Part shown: positions 43,426 through 52,405 of the stretch, one piece after another
Numbering within the stretch: position 1 is the stretch's first letter
Layout of the letters: each line of letters opens with the position of its first letter
Origin: Mycobacterium sp. 141
GTDB taxonomy: Bacteria; Actinomycetota; Actinomycetes; Mycobacteriales; Mycobacteriaceae
Direction: 5' to 3'
Length of the DNA: 64,000 nucleotides
Assembly (NCBI RefSeq): GCF_000382405.1
Contig: NZ_KB908255.1
Coordinates: 62,001 to 126,000, forward strand
The notes under the pieces: generated by a model
What the model was told of the DNA's origin: nothing
The model's input: only the letters and a program-made list of their open reading frames with translations
Databases searched by the model: none
Program-made: the position numbers and the translations under genes

Positions 43426-44718
43426 TCACGCCGAGACGGCTTCTCGCGGCCGGTTCAGCCACACCGGGTCAATGCCGTCGTCGAGCCGATCGTCAGCCTT
43501 GGCGTCCAGGTAGCGGAAGTACAGCACGCAGAACACCACGATCAGGATCAGCGACCAGCCGTAGGTGATCTTCATGTACTCCAGGAAGCGGCCGGTCGTC
43601 GGCCAGCGCCACATCAACCAGCGATCCATCGTCATGAACCCGTAGACCCCAAGCCACGCAGGCCAGTTCCGGATCACCGAGTTCGGCAGCACCACCGTCA
43701 TCAGGAACGGGAACAGCGTCATCGAGTAATAGCCCTGGGCGAGCGAGAGCACCAGCCACGAGGTGATCAACAGCACGCCCGAGGAGGTCAGCATCCAGAA
43801 CAGTTGGTCGCGTTCGCGGTAGTAGCGGTACAGCAGCCACAGGCTGACTACGGCGAGTACCACGAACGCGAGGCGCAGCGCGACGATCAGCCACATCGGC
43901 AGCCCGTAGTAGATGCCGTTGCCCACGATGGCGGAGTTGAAGTAGTCGCGGGTCTGCATGATGTAGGGCAGCGTGTTGTGCACGAAGCCCATCGGGTCCG
44001 CCGACAGGGGCCAGGCCACCGCGTTGAACACGATCGGCACTGCGAATGCCGTGACCAACGCACGCCACTGACGGTTCAGTAGCGGTAGCAACAGCAGGAC
44101 GCCGAGCAGTGGTTTGACCACCAGCGTCATCCCGATTGCTGCGCCCGCCAACCACTGATGGTTCTGCTTGCCGTCGAGCAGCCAGCGGAAGAACAGCACC
44201 TCGGCCAGCAGGATACAGCCGTTGATATTGGTGAAAACCAGTGTGTTGGTTACTGATTCGGTGCAGAACATGGCCAGCAGGAGGGCCGGCAGTGCCACCG
44301 AGGTCAGAGAGAATTTGAACAGCCGCACCAGAAGACAGGCCGCGATGATGACGGCTATCGAATTGAACGCGACGAACCAGAAGCGGGATGCGAACTCCGG
44401 CAGGAATCCGAACGGGGCCAGCAACAGGGTGCCGCCCGGTGGATACAGGTAGTGCGGGTCGACGAAGTTGAAATGTTCGTTGTAGATGGCCCAGTGCCGC
44501 CGAAAATTCGACACCGCGCGGTACACCGGACCGAAGTCGTCGGTGATGTAGCCGTTGGTGGACAGCACGTAGCTGCGGTGGATGATCGACATGATCGCCA
44601 GCGGCCACAAGACCGAGCGCAGCACCGTCGCAGTGCTGGGCGGGGAGGTGCGGGGACCGAATGCCCCCAAAAGGCCGTTACGGATGGAATCGACTGCCGT
44701 CACGCCCGAACCGTACAC
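43426..44718 (-). CDS. aftC: alpha-(1->3)-arabinofuranosyltransferase AftC, GT87
   Basis: 430 aa from GTG (MYGSGVTAVDSIRNGLL). About 10 transmembrane helices; DDFGPVYRAVSNFRRHWAIY carries the GT-C DD motif in the first extracytoplasmic loop, followed by YLYPPGGTLLLAPFGFLP. AftC branches arabinan of arabinogalactan and lipoarabinomannan from decaprenyl-phospho-arabinose at the periplasmic face. It ends in the DPVWLNRPRE tail as in mycobacterial homologues. Confidence 0.92.
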   Translation of the reverse strand: MYGSGVTAVDSIRNGLLGAFGPRTSPPSTATVLRSVLWPLAIMSIIHRSYVLSTNGYITDDFGPVYRAVSNFRRHWAIYNEHFNFVDPHYLYPPGGTLLLAPFGFLPEFASRFWFVAFNSIAVIIAACLLVRLFKFSLTSVALPALLLAMFCTESVTNTLVFTNINGCILLAEVLFFRWLLDGKQNHQWLAGAAIGMTLVVKPLLGVLLLLPLLNRQWRALVTAFAVPIVFNAVAWPLSADPMGFVHNTLPYIMQTRDYFNSAIVGNGIYYGLPMWLIVALRLAFVVLAVVSLWLLYRYYRERDQLFWMLTSSGVLLITSWLVLSLAQGYYSMTLFPFLMTVVLPNSVIRNWPAWLGVYGFMTMDRWLMWRWPTTGRFLEYMKITYGWSLILIVVFCVLYFRYLDAKADDRLDDGIDPVWLNRPREAVSA

Positions 44719-44739
44719 CGGTGACCGGAGGGCGAGCTG

Positions 44740-46311
44740 TCAGGCAGGACAGAACGTGTCGGTGTCCGGCACCTTGCCGGTGTCGAGATATAGCGTGATC
44801 GGTTGCAGCGCACAGGGGGTGTAGATGCTGGCGCCGTGGCCGATGCCCTGCCACATGACCCGCCGGTTGATGGCGCCGGCGTTGATGATGCTGGCGGCAA
44901 CGGCCGACACGCCGTCACTACCGACGATGGGGTCGTTCTGCACACCGAGGATCAGTACCGGGATGCTGAGGTCCTTGGGATCCGCGGGTGCCGAACTGCT
45001 AGGCCAGTTCAGGCATTTCACCAAATCCAGGGCACCGACAGTGCCGAACTCGGGGTAGAGCTTGCCCCACTGCACGACGAGTTCGCGTACCCGGTCAGGT
45101 GTCGGCCGGTTGAGGGCATCGCCGCAACTGTTGATGAACTGACCGTCGGTCTGCCGCAGCGACTGTGCTTGCGTGATCAGATCGTTGAGCAGAGTCGGGT
45201 CGCCGGACCGGGCGGCGGCCAGCGCGGCTGCCAGATCGTTGGTGGAGCCGACGCGGTCACCGCGCGGGAACCCCAGCGCGGTGCTGATGGCGTCGACCAC
45301 GGCGGCCACCGATGCCCCGCCGGGCCCGCGGCCCGCGCGGGCATCGGCCAGCACCGCGTCGACCGCCCCTTTGGGGTCTGCTCCGAGCGGGCAGTTGGTG
45401 GCGACACACTGCGCGGCGAATGCGTCGAGCGCCGCCTGCTGGCCCTTGACCCGCTGTTCGGCGGCGGCCTCGGCGCCGATGGCCAACGGCAGGGGTGAAT
45501 CGAGGAGCAGCCGTGACACCTTGTTCGGGTGCGAGCCGGCGTAGGCCAGCGCGACCTGTGCACCGTTGCCGATGCCGAGCAGCGCCAGGGCCGGAACGTC
45601 CCAGGTGCTGCGCAACCGTTCGAGATCCTCGGCGGCGTGGGCGTTGTTGTACGCCGAGTCGCCTGGGGCGATGGTGTCGGTGCAGTTCGTGGTGGCGGTC
45701 TGGGTCACCGCACCCAGATTGGCGACCGGGTCGTTGCCGGACTCGAACTGGGCCTGGTCGTGCATTTCCTGACGGTCGTACGCATCGCGGCAGTCCACCG
45801 CCTCAGACAAGCCCATGCCGCGGCGGTCGACGGCGACGATCGGATGGGCCGCCAGGACGTCGGCTCCCGACCGCGACAACCACGCCGGCAGCTGGACCGA
45901 GGACGGGATGTCGGACCCCGTGGTCATCACCAACGGGGCCGCGTCGGCCGGTGTCTGCGCCGAGGTCGCCCGCACCACACCGATGTTCAGCGATCCACTG
46001 GCGCCTTCGATCGGGTCGAGGTCGGCATCGTAGGTGGCGCAGTCCAGCTTGACCCCGGGTACCGGCGGTGTCGCGGCGTTGCCGAACAGGCGTGCGGTGC
46101 AGTCCCGCCATTGCAGCGGATCGTTTTTCGGAGCTTCCATCGGCGGTGGGCCCGCCGGTTGGGGTGCGGTGGTCTCGGGTTGTCCCTGCGGGTGGGCGCC
46201 GGTGCCGGTGGCGTACTTCGGGTCCGCGGCAAGGATGGGGGCGCACCCGGAAAGCAGTGCCGACACCGCGATGGTCGACACACTCAGGGCCCTCACCAGC
46301 TGATGACGCAT
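44740..46311 (-). CDS. alpha/beta-hydrolase-fold lipoprotein (TAP-like), nucleophile serine absent
   Basis: 523 aa from MRHQLVRALSVSTIAVSALL, with lipobox LSGC at about residue 24. An alpha/beta-hydrolase core with Asp (GVQNDPIVG) and His (GIGHGAS) in place, but the elbow is LGIGNGAQVALAYAG: Gly where the GxSxG serine should be. It resembles Rv2672, annotated as a secreted protease. It may be a non-catalytic binding protein. The C-terminus PDTDTFCPA is intact; Cys residues may form disulfides. Confidence 0.85.
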   Translation of the reverse strand: MRHQLVRALSVSTIAVSALLSGCAPILAADPKYATGTGAHPQGQPETTAPQPAGPPPMEAPKNDPLQWRDCTARLFGNAATPPVPGVKLDCATYDADLDPIEGASGSLNIGVVRATSAQTPADAAPLVMTTGSDIPSSVQLPAWLSRSGADVLAAHPIVAVDRRGMGLSEAVDCRDAYDRQEMHDQAQFESGNDPVANLGAVTQTATTNCTDTIAPGDSAYNNAHAAEDLERLRSTWDVPALALLGIGNGAQVALAYAGSHPNKVSRLLLDSPLPLAIGAEAAAEQRVKGQQAALDAFAAQCVATNCPLGADPKGAVDAVLADARAGRGPGGASVAAVVDAISTALGFPRGDRVGSTNDLAAALAAARSGDPTLLNDLITQAQSLRQTDGQFINSCGDALNRPTPDRVRELVVQWGKLYPEFGTVGALDLVKCLNWPSSSAPADPKDLSIPVLILGVQNDPIVGSDGVSAVAASIINAGAINRRVMWQGIGHGASIYTPCALQPITLYLDTGKVPDTDTFCPA

Positions 46312-46336
46312 GGTGACCACAGTAGCGATAGGTCTG

Positions 46337-47110
46337 TCATCGGCTGCGGACGTAACGGGTGTACAGGTAGCCCTCATGGTCGGTGAGCAGATGGGCCGGA
46401 CGCATCTGGGCGTGCACCTGGCCGGGCCCGGTGGCGATACGGCGCGCGACCCCACCGACGAGCAGCGGCGCGACCGTCAGACACAGTTCGTCCAGCAGAT
46501 GGTCCTCGATCAGTGTGCTCAGCACCTGCGGCCCGCCTTCGGTCAGCACCCGAAACAGTTTTCGCTCGGCAAGGATCCGCAGCGCCACCGCGAAGTCGAC
46601 CCGGCCCGGGTCGGAGCCTGACGCGTCGATCACCTCCGCGATCGCGCCGAGCCGATGGCGTGCATCGGCGACTGTGTTGGCGCACGTGAGGATCAGGGGG
46701 GCAACTTCGGTGCGGGTGAAGAATTTCGAATCGTGGTCGAGGTTGGCCGACGCGGTGACGACGGCGATCGGCGGTATCTCCGCCTGGCCGCGCCGCCGTC
46801 GGGCCTCGCGTTGCGCGGCGGAGAGCTGGGCGCCCGAATAGTTCTCGATGCGTACCGTGGCCGCGCCCATCAGAATGACGTCGGCGGCCTCGCGCATGAT
46901 GTTGAACAGGGCGCGGTCACCCGGTCCGGCCAGCCCGCCCGATTTCCCGTCCGACGTGGCGCCGCCGTCCAGACTCGAGATCATGTTGCCGCGCACCCAG
47001 CAACGCTGCAGGTCATCGGGGTAGGCGTAGAGCTCACGCACCTGGCGGTCGTCGGCGGTGTCGATAGGGCCGAGCACTGTGAGCTGTGTCCCAGCGGTGT
47101 CATCGGGCAT
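46337..47110 (-). CDS. pyrimidine reductase family protein (RibD C-terminal domain)
   Basis: 257 aa. DHFR-like fold: WVRGNMISSLDGGATSDGKS, AADVILMGAATVRIENY, PIAVVTASANLDHDS, FRVLTEGGPQVLSTLIED. Homologous to Rv2671, shown to have dihydrofolate reductase side activity that suppresses antifolate stress. No RibD deaminase domain is present. Divergent from zapE. Confidence 0.9.
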   Translation of the reverse strand: MPDDTAGTQLTVLGPIDTADDRQVRELYAYPDDLQRCWVRGNMISSLDGGATSDGKSGGLAGPGDRALFNIMREAADVILMGAATVRIENYSGAQLSAAQREARRRRGQAEIPPIAVVTASANLDHDSKFFTRTEVAPLILTCANTVADARHRLGAIAEVIDASGSDPGRVDFAVALRILAERKLFRVLTEGGPQVLSTLIEDHLLDELCLTVAPLLVGGVARRIATGPGQVHAQMRPAHLLTDHEGYLYTRYVRSR

Positions 47111-47144
47111 GAGCAGAATTGGAGCACGTCGCTACGCTGCTTGC

Positions 47145-48197
47145 ATGCAGGGGTCTAGCGTCATCGCCCACCTTGCCGATCGGCATCCCACGGTCACCCC
47201 GGAGCGGTTGGTTGCGCAGTTGATCCCACCGCCGACGTTCTCCGACGTCAGCTTCGACAGTTACCGGCCCGATCCGGCGGAACCGTCACAGGCCGCGGCC
47301 GTGCAGTCGTGCCGGCAGTTCTGCGAGCAGGCGGCGGTGCGGCGGGCCGGGAAGAAGAAGCTGTTCGGCAAGCGTGCGGTGCTGCCAGGCGTGGGGTTGT
47401 ATTTGGACGGTGGGTTCGGTGTCGGTAAGACCCACCTGCTGGCGTCGACGTACTACACGTTGTCAGCCGCGGGGGATGCGCCGACGGCGTTCGCCACATT
47501 CGGCGAGCTCACCCAGATGGCCGGCGTGTTCGGCTACAACGAGTGCATCGACCTGCTGGCCGACTATGTGGTGGTGTGCATCGACGAGTTCGAGCTCGAC
47601 GATCCGGGCAACACCACACTGATCTCGCGGCTGTTGTCGGCACTCGTCGAACGCGGTGTGTCGATCGCGGCGACCTCCAACACACTGCCCGAGCAGCTCG
47701 GTGAGGGCCGGTTCGCGGCGCAGGACTTCCTGCGGGAGATCAACACGCTGGCTCAGATCTTCACCACAGTGCGCATCGAGGGGCCCGACTACCGTCACCG
47801 GGACCTGCCACCGGCCCCCGAGCCGCTGACCGACGACCAGGTGGAGGACCGCGCCACGGTGACGTCCGGGGCCACACTCGACGGCTTCGACGCCCTGTGC
47901 GCACACCTGGCCACCATGCATCCGTCGCGCTACCAGGCGCTGATCGAAGGCGTCACCGAGGTGTTCATCACCGGTGTGCACCCGATCGACGATCAGAGCG
48001 TGGCGCTGCGTCTGGTGGCGCTGACCGACAGGCTCTACGACGCCGGCATTCCGGTGCTGGCTTCGGGAACCAAGCTGGACACCATCTTCAGCGCGGAGAT
48101 GCTCGCCGGCGGGTTTCGCAAGAAGTACCTGCGAGCCACCTCCCGCCTGCTGGCGCTGACCGCCGCCGCCCAAGCTTCCCTCGGCGAGCAGTCATAG
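47145..48197 (+). CDS. zapE: cell division ATPase ZapE / AFG1-like
   Basis: 350 aa from MQGSSVIAHLADRHPTVTP. Walker A GLYLDGGFGVGKTHLLAS, Walker B VVCIDEFELDDPGN, sensor SNTLPEQLGEGRF and FLREINTLAQIF. The AAA+ AFG1/ZapE family acts at the division site. TACGCT at 47133-47138 lies 6 nt before the ATG, so leaderless transcription is possible. Confidence 0.92.
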   Translation: MQGSSVIAHLADRHPTVTPERLVAQLIPPPTFSDVSFDSYRPDPAEPSQAAAVQSCRQFCEQAAVRRAGKKKLFGKRAVLPGVGLYLDGGFGVGKTHLLASTYYTLSAAGDAPTAFATFGELTQMAGVFGYNECIDLLADYVVVCIDEFELDDPGNTTLISRLLSALVERGVSIAATSNTLPEQLGEGRFAAQDFLREINTLAQIFTTVRIEGPDYRHRDLPPAPEPLTDDQVEDRATVTSGATLDGFDALCAHLATMHPSRYQALIEGVTEVFITGVHPIDDQSVALRLVALTDRLYDAGIPVLASGTKLDTIFSAEMLAGGFRKKYLRATSRLLALTAAAQASLGEQS

Positions 48198-48245
48198 AAT
48201 CGCGCTATTTCACGGGGTTCAGGGCGATTCCGCGACTGCTCGGCA

Positions 48246-48815
48246 TCAGGAAACGAGCCGTACCATCACGTAATCGTTCTCGATGCCGGCGCCCAACCGA
48301 AACGTCTTGGTACCGCTGACGGTAAAGCCGTATTTGGCGTAGAAGCGTTGGGCACGTTGATTTTTCTGGTTGACACCCAGCCACACCGAGCTGAACCCGA
48401 GCGTGGCTGCCCGCTGCAATGCCTCGGTCATGAGTGTGGCGGCTGCACCAGCACCGTGCCGGTCGGGCAGCACATAAATCTTGGACAGTTCGATTGCCGG
48501 ACGCACCGCAACGGCTCGTTGCACATCCTCGTCATCGGGTACGCCGCGAATCAGCATGACGTACCCGACAATTGCCCCGGTGTTTCCACTCCTGGCGTGC
48601 GCGGAATCATCCCGGGCGACGAGCAGTATCCGTTCCGGATCGCCCAGGTATTCGCCGAACCGTTGTTCGGAGAGGTGCTCGGCAATAAACGCGGCGATGT
48701 TGTCCGGTGTCGACGACGGGGGACACGCCAACGGGAATGTGGCGGCCGCGACGGCTGCCAGCTCGGGTAGATCGGCGCGGCGTGCCTGCTCGACGACGAC
48801 GGTGGCGGGTGTCAT
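48246..48815 (-). CDS. GNAT family N-acetyltransferase
   Basis: 189 aa from MTPATVVVEQARRADLPEL. Acetyl-CoA motif IYVLPDRHGAGAAATLM (Q/RxxGxA-like), with GYVMLIRG and SSVWLGVNQKNQRAQRFYAK, FYxKxGF. Acetylated substrate unknown. The frame is open upstream but homology begins here. Confidence 0.88.
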   Translation of the reverse strand: MTPATVVVEQARRADLPELAAVAAATFPLACPPSSTPDNIAAFIAEHLSEQRFGEYLGDPERILLVARDDSAHARSGNTGAIVGYVMLIRGVPDDEDVQRAVAVRPAIELSKIYVLPDRHGAGAAATLMTEALQRAATLGFSSVWLGVNQKNQRAQRFYAKYGFTVSGTKTFRLGAGIENDYVMVRLVS

Positions 48816-48906
48816 CTCGTTACGGTAGCGGCGCGCGCGTCGTAGTTGACCCGCAGTGTCCGGCCGAATCTGGCCGATCGGTGTGTCCTCGACGGCCGGC
48901 TGGCGG

Positions 48907-49332
48907 TCAGGAAGCCCAGGGGCCCACGCCGCCGACCTTGTCGATGCGGATCCGGGTGAGCCACCCGGCCGGGGCATCCGGCGGCGGGAATGCGATGTCC
49001 GGGGCGGCCAGCGTCTGGGCCAGCTCCTTGAGCAGTTCGGGCGCACCGCCCTCGACGACGCGGGCCGTTCCGTTGACGGCCAGGTACGGGCGCATCACCT
49101 GGCCGACGTGTCCCGGGTCGACGATCGTCACCGCGACCCGCGGATCACGGCGGATATTGCGGATTTTCTTGTGTTCGGCGAGGTGCGCGGTGACCAACTC
49201 GTCGCCCTCAGGCGTGGACTGCAGCGCCATCCACACCAGGGTGACCTGCGGGCTGCCGTCCGGGTTGAGCGTGACGAGAGTGGCGTCGGCACCGGATCCG
49301 ATGAGTGCGCGTGCGGCGTCGTTGAGCTTCAC
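48907..49332 (-). CDS. PPOX-class F420-dependent oxidoreductase
   Basis: 141 aa, GTG start. Split-barrel: LIGSGADATLVTLNPDGSPQ, then VWMALQSTPEGDELVTAHLA and RDPRVAVTIVDPG. Such small proteins use F420 or FMN; substrate unknown. On the same strand and just downstream of clpC2 (8 bp). Confidence 0.85.
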   Translation of the reverse strand: MKLNDAARALIGSGADATLVTLNPDGSPQVTLVWMALQSTPEGDELVTAHLAEHKKIRNIRRDPRVAVTIVDPGHVGQVMRPYLAVNGTARVVEGGAPELLKELAQTLAAPDIAFPPPDAPAGWLTRIRIDKVGGVGPWAS

Positions 49333-49340
49333 GCCCAGTG

Positions 49341-50096
49341 CTACGAATCCTCGCCCTCTTTCATTCCCGCTCTGGCCTGGGTGTAGGGCTCCAGTGCCTT
49401 GGCCAGATCGGCTTCCAACCGCAGCGGGTCGACACCGAGCCGGTGTAGCGCGCCGTCGTCGGGCTCCGCCTCGAACAGCGCCAACAGGATGTGTTCGGTG
49501 CCGATGTAGTTGTGGCCCAGTCGAAGTGCCTGGCGAAACGTCAGTTCGAGAGCTTTCTTCGCGGTGGGGGCGAACGGGATCAGCGCGGGGAGCTCGCCTG
49601 CGCGTGGCGGCAGGGTGACGGCGCCGCGGACAATGTCGGCGTCGATGCCCTGGCCGATGAGCAGTTTGGCGGCCAATCCCTCGGGTTGGCTGAACAGCGC
49701 GAGCAGCAGGTGGTCGGCGACGATCTCGGCGTTACCGGCTGCGTGGGCGGTGTTCTGCGCGGCCACCACGACATTGCGGGCCCGCGGGGTGAACCGGCCG
49801 AATCCCGCGTTGGGGTCGAGCGCGGACGGATCGAAGCCGGGCACCTTGGGCACGAACCGCTTCTGGGCAGCCTGCTTGGTGACGCCCATGCAGCTGCCGA
49901 TCTCGGTCCATGAGGCACCGGAACGCCGGGCCTGGTCGACGAAGTGCCCGATGAGGTGATCGGAGATCTCGCCCAGGGCGTCGGCGGCGATCACGGCATC
50001 GGTGAGCTGTTCGAGAGGCTCCGAATGCGCCTGCTTGATGGCATGAATGAGGTCGTCGAGGCGGACGGGGTTGGTGATTTTGACGGACTCGTTCAT
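49341..50096 (-). CDS. clpC2: ClpC2, Clp N-domain protein with HTH, autoregulator
   Basis: 251 aa from MNESVKITNPVRLDDLIHA. Residues 1-90 include a HTH (SWTEIGSCMGVTKQAAQKRF); residues about 95-240 are a double Clp-N repeat (RARNVVVAAQNTAHAAGNAE and FRQALRLGHNYIGTEHILLA) lacking AAA+ modules. The mycobacterial ClpC2 binds ClpC1-directed ligands such as cyclomarin and represses its own gene. The upstream twin palindromes fit that mode. Confidence 0.9.
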   Translation of the reverse strand: MNESVKITNPVRLDDLIHAIKQAHSEPLEQLTDAVIAADALGEISDHLIGHFVDQARRSGASWTEIGSCMGVTKQAAQKRFVPKVPGFDPSALDPNAGFGRFTPRARNVVVAAQNTAHAAGNAEIVADHLLLALFSQPEGLAAKLLIGQGIDADIVRGAVTLPPRAGELPALIPFAPTAKKALELTFRQALRLGHNYIGTEHILLALFEAEPDDGALHRLGVDPLRLEADLAKALEPYTQARAGMKEGEDS

Positions 50097-50145
50097 AGCG
50101 TCAACTCTAAGTTGACGCACCAAAAACGTCAACCCCAGGTTGACG
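50094..50145 (-). promoter_or_regulatory. clpC2 promoter with two operators
   Basis: Two copies of CGTCAAC-N5-GTTGACG (50099-50117 and 50127-50145). On the minus strand a TTGACG -35 (in the distal copy), 17-bp spacer and TAGAGT -10 (in the proximal copy) end 7 nt before the ATG, giving a leaderless transcript with an operator over each promoter hexamer. Confidence 0.75.
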
Positions 50146-50195
50146 CGCGTTTGTCCCAAGCGCAGCGCCCCGACGATCGGGCAAGATAAGCGCCG

Positions 50196-51593
50196 ATGAA
50201 CTTCGAAGACCGCGTGATCCAGCTGCTCCGGCCGATCCTTCGGCCGGTGTCGCGGGTGTTGTCGCTGCGCAGCATCGTGATCGTCGCGGCACTTTCCGTC
50301 GTGATCCTCGTCCTCACGCTCGGCGCCTGGGTGTGGATCGGCGTGACCAACGACCAGTACAGCCAGCTGGACCGCCGATTGGATTCGCTGAGCAGCCTGG
50401 GCGATCTGAGCACGCTGCTGAACAGCCCCCGACAGGCCGGAAACGCCAAGTCCACACCCGATGCCGGGGGACTGGTGCGCACCGCCCACATCGGTGGGAT
50501 CACGGTCTCGGTGCCCAGCGATATCGTGTTGCCGCAGTTGGAGAATGGCTACGCCAATACCACGATCGATGGCGTTGAATACCGGGTGCGGACGTTTACC
50601 GCGGGTCCGGCGTCGATCGCCCTAGGTGCTCCGCTCGCCGAAACGCAGCGTCGTATCGATGAGCTACATCTGCGGGTGATCCTGATCTGCGCGGGCGTCA
50701 TCGGAGGCACCGTCGTGGTGGGGTGGGTGATCTCGCTGGTGATGATCAACCCGTTCCGGGTGTTGGCGCAGCAGGCCCGAGCGATCAACGCCCAGTCCAA
50801 GCCGGACGAGGTCCAGGTACGTGGTGTGCGAGAAGCGGTCGAGATCGCAGAGGCGGTGGAGGGCATGCTCGATCGCATCGGCGATGAACAGCAGCGCACC
50901 AAGGCCGCGCTCGAATCGGCCCGGGATTTCGCCGCTGTCGCGTCGCACGAGTTGCGGACCCCGCTGACGGCCATGCGTACCAACCTGGAAGTGATGTACA
51001 CCCTGGACATGACTCCCGAGCAGCGCCAGGAAGTGATCGGCGACTTGATGCGCACGCAGAGCCGCATCGAGGCCACCCTCACAGCGCTCGAACGGCTTGC
51101 GCAAGGGGACTTGACCACCGTCGAGGACTTCGTACCCGTCGATGTCACCGAATTGCTCGACCGTGCAGCACATGACGCGCTGCGGGTCTACCCGGGATTG
51201 CGCGCGACCCTGATGCCGTCACCTACCGTGCTGATGCAGGGCATGCCCGCCGGCCTGCGGCTGGTGATTGACAACGCCATCGCCAACGCCGTCAAACACG
51301 GCGGCGCGACCGAGATCCGGCTCAGTGCAGTGCGTTCGGCCGACGATGTGCAGATTGTGGTCGACGACAACGGATCCGGGGTGCCCGAGGCCGAACGCGC
51401 CGAGGTGTTCGAGCGCTTTGCCCGCGGGACGACGGCGTCGCGGTCGGGCTCGGGTCTCGGACTGGCGCTGGTGGCTCAGCAGGCCGAATTGCACGGTGGG
51501 ACAGCCTCGTTGGAGGCCAGTCCGCTTGGTGGCGCGCGTTTGCTGTTGCGGTTGCCGATCATTCATTCGGAGACTGGTGAGACGCCGTTTTGA
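50196..51593 (+). CDS. PrrB-like sensor histidine kinase
   Basis: 465 aa. TM1 IVIVAALSVVILVLTLGAWV, a sensor loop (LENGYANTTIDGVEYRVRTF), TM2 LICAGVIGGTVVVGWVISLV, HAMP, then H box FAAVASHELRTPLTAMRTNL, N box DNAIANAVKHGGA and G boxes IVVDDNGSGVPEAE, SGSGLGLALVAQQAELHGG. Closely similar to mycobacterial PrrB (Rv0902c type). No response regulator is adjacent; its neighbours are clpC2 and an SDR gene. Confidence 0.88.
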   Translation: MNFEDRVIQLLRPILRPVSRVLSLRSIVIVAALSVVILVLTLGAWVWIGVTNDQYSQLDRRLDSLSSLGDLSTLLNSPRQAGNAKSTPDAGGLVRTAHIGGITVSVPSDIVLPQLENGYANTTIDGVEYRVRTFTAGPASIALGAPLAETQRRIDELHLRVILICAGVIGGTVVVGWVISLVMINPFRVLAQQARAINAQSKPDEVQVRGVREAVEIAEAVEGMLDRIGDEQQRTKAALESARDFAAVASHELRTPLTAMRTNLEVMYTLDMTPEQRQEVIGDLMRTQSRIEATLTALERLAQGDLTTVEDFVPVDVTELLDRAAHDALRVYPGLRATLMPSPTVLMQGMPAGLRLVIDNAIANAVKHGGATEIRLSAVRSADDVQIVVDDNGSGVPEAERAEVFERFARGTTASRSGSGLGLALVAQQAELHGGTASLEASPLGGARLLLRLPIIHSETGETPF

Positions 51594-51606
51594 CCGGTCC
51601 GGGCCC

Positions 51607-52347
51607 TCAGCGTCCGGCAGCTGCCAGGTAGTCCGCGCCGCCGACATACACGGTGCCCCGGGCGGCGACGGGGTCGAGCGCAGCCGTGGCGACTGCGCCG
51701 GCGAACTCCTCGACCGTCGGCAAGTCGCCGTGAACACGCCGTGCGGCAACGGCATCCGGATCGCGGCGCGCCAACAGTCGCACGATGATCGTGCCGTCGA
51801 TCATGTCGCCGGACACCACGGTGAACGTGACGCCGAGTGTGTCGAACACCGGCTGCATAGCACGTAGGGCGTCTTCGCCGGCACGCTTGCTGGCGGCGAC
51901 GGGCAGGTAGTCCGCGGGCACCGGCTGCTGGCCGTGGAAGTGCGCCTGATGACTGGTGACGAATACGATCCGGCCACCGGAAGTGAGCAGCGGCAGCGCC
52001 ATCTCGGTCAGCCGCACCTGTGCGTCGCGGTTGATCCGCATGGCGTAACCGGGATCGGCGCCGCGCTCGAGGCCTCCGGATGCGTTGAGCACCAACATGT
52101 CCAGCCGTCCGTAGGTCTCGGCGAGCCGATGCATCATCTCGGCGGAGGCGCCGGGATCGCTCAGATCGGCTCCGGCGATGTCCGCTGAACCGCCGGCCAC
52201 GGCAATCTCATCTGCGATGGCACGGGCTCGCTTGGCCTTCTCCCGGTAGTTGATGACGACGTGCACGCCTGCCGCGCCGAGGTGACGGGCCACCTCGGCG
52301 CCGATCCCGCGGGAACCTCCCGTCACGAGTGCTGTTCGCCGGTTCAC
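51607..52347 (-). CDS. SDR family oxidoreductase
   Basis: 246 aa from GTG (MNRRTALVTGGSRGIGAEVA) with AAAGGGGG upstream. TGGxxGIG cofactor motif, LNASGG in the NNAG position, active-site Tyr in DYLPVAASKRAGEDAL (YxxxK variant). NAD(P)-dependent, substrate unknown. Divergent from the HxlR regulator with a 50-bp shared promoter region. Confidence 0.86.
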   Translation of the reverse strand: MNRRTALVTGGSRGIGAEVARHLGAAGVHVVINYREKAKRARAIADEIAVAGGSADIAGADLSDPGASAEMMHRLAETYGRLDMLVLNASGGLERGADPGYAMRINRDAQVRLTEMALPLLTSGGRIVFVTSHQAHFHGQQPVPADYLPVAASKRAGEDALRAMQPVFDTLGVTFTVVSGDMIDGTIIVRLLARRDPDAVAARRVHGDLPTVEEFAGAVATAALDPVAARGTVYVGGADYLAAAGR

Positions 52348-52383
52348 GCCGCGCCCCCTTTCGTGCTTCTGATTTAGCACTAC

Positions 52384-52405
52384 TATGCTGCTTCTAAATG
52401 AGAAG
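52384..52405 (+). promoter_or_regulatory. HxlR gene promoter and operator
   Basis: TATGCT -10 (52384-52389) lies 8 nt before the ATG (leaderless). CTTCT-aaatg-AGAAG (52391-52405) is an inverted repeat across the start codon, and a related GCTTCT-rich direct repeat lies 25 bp upstream. Confidence 0.45.
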
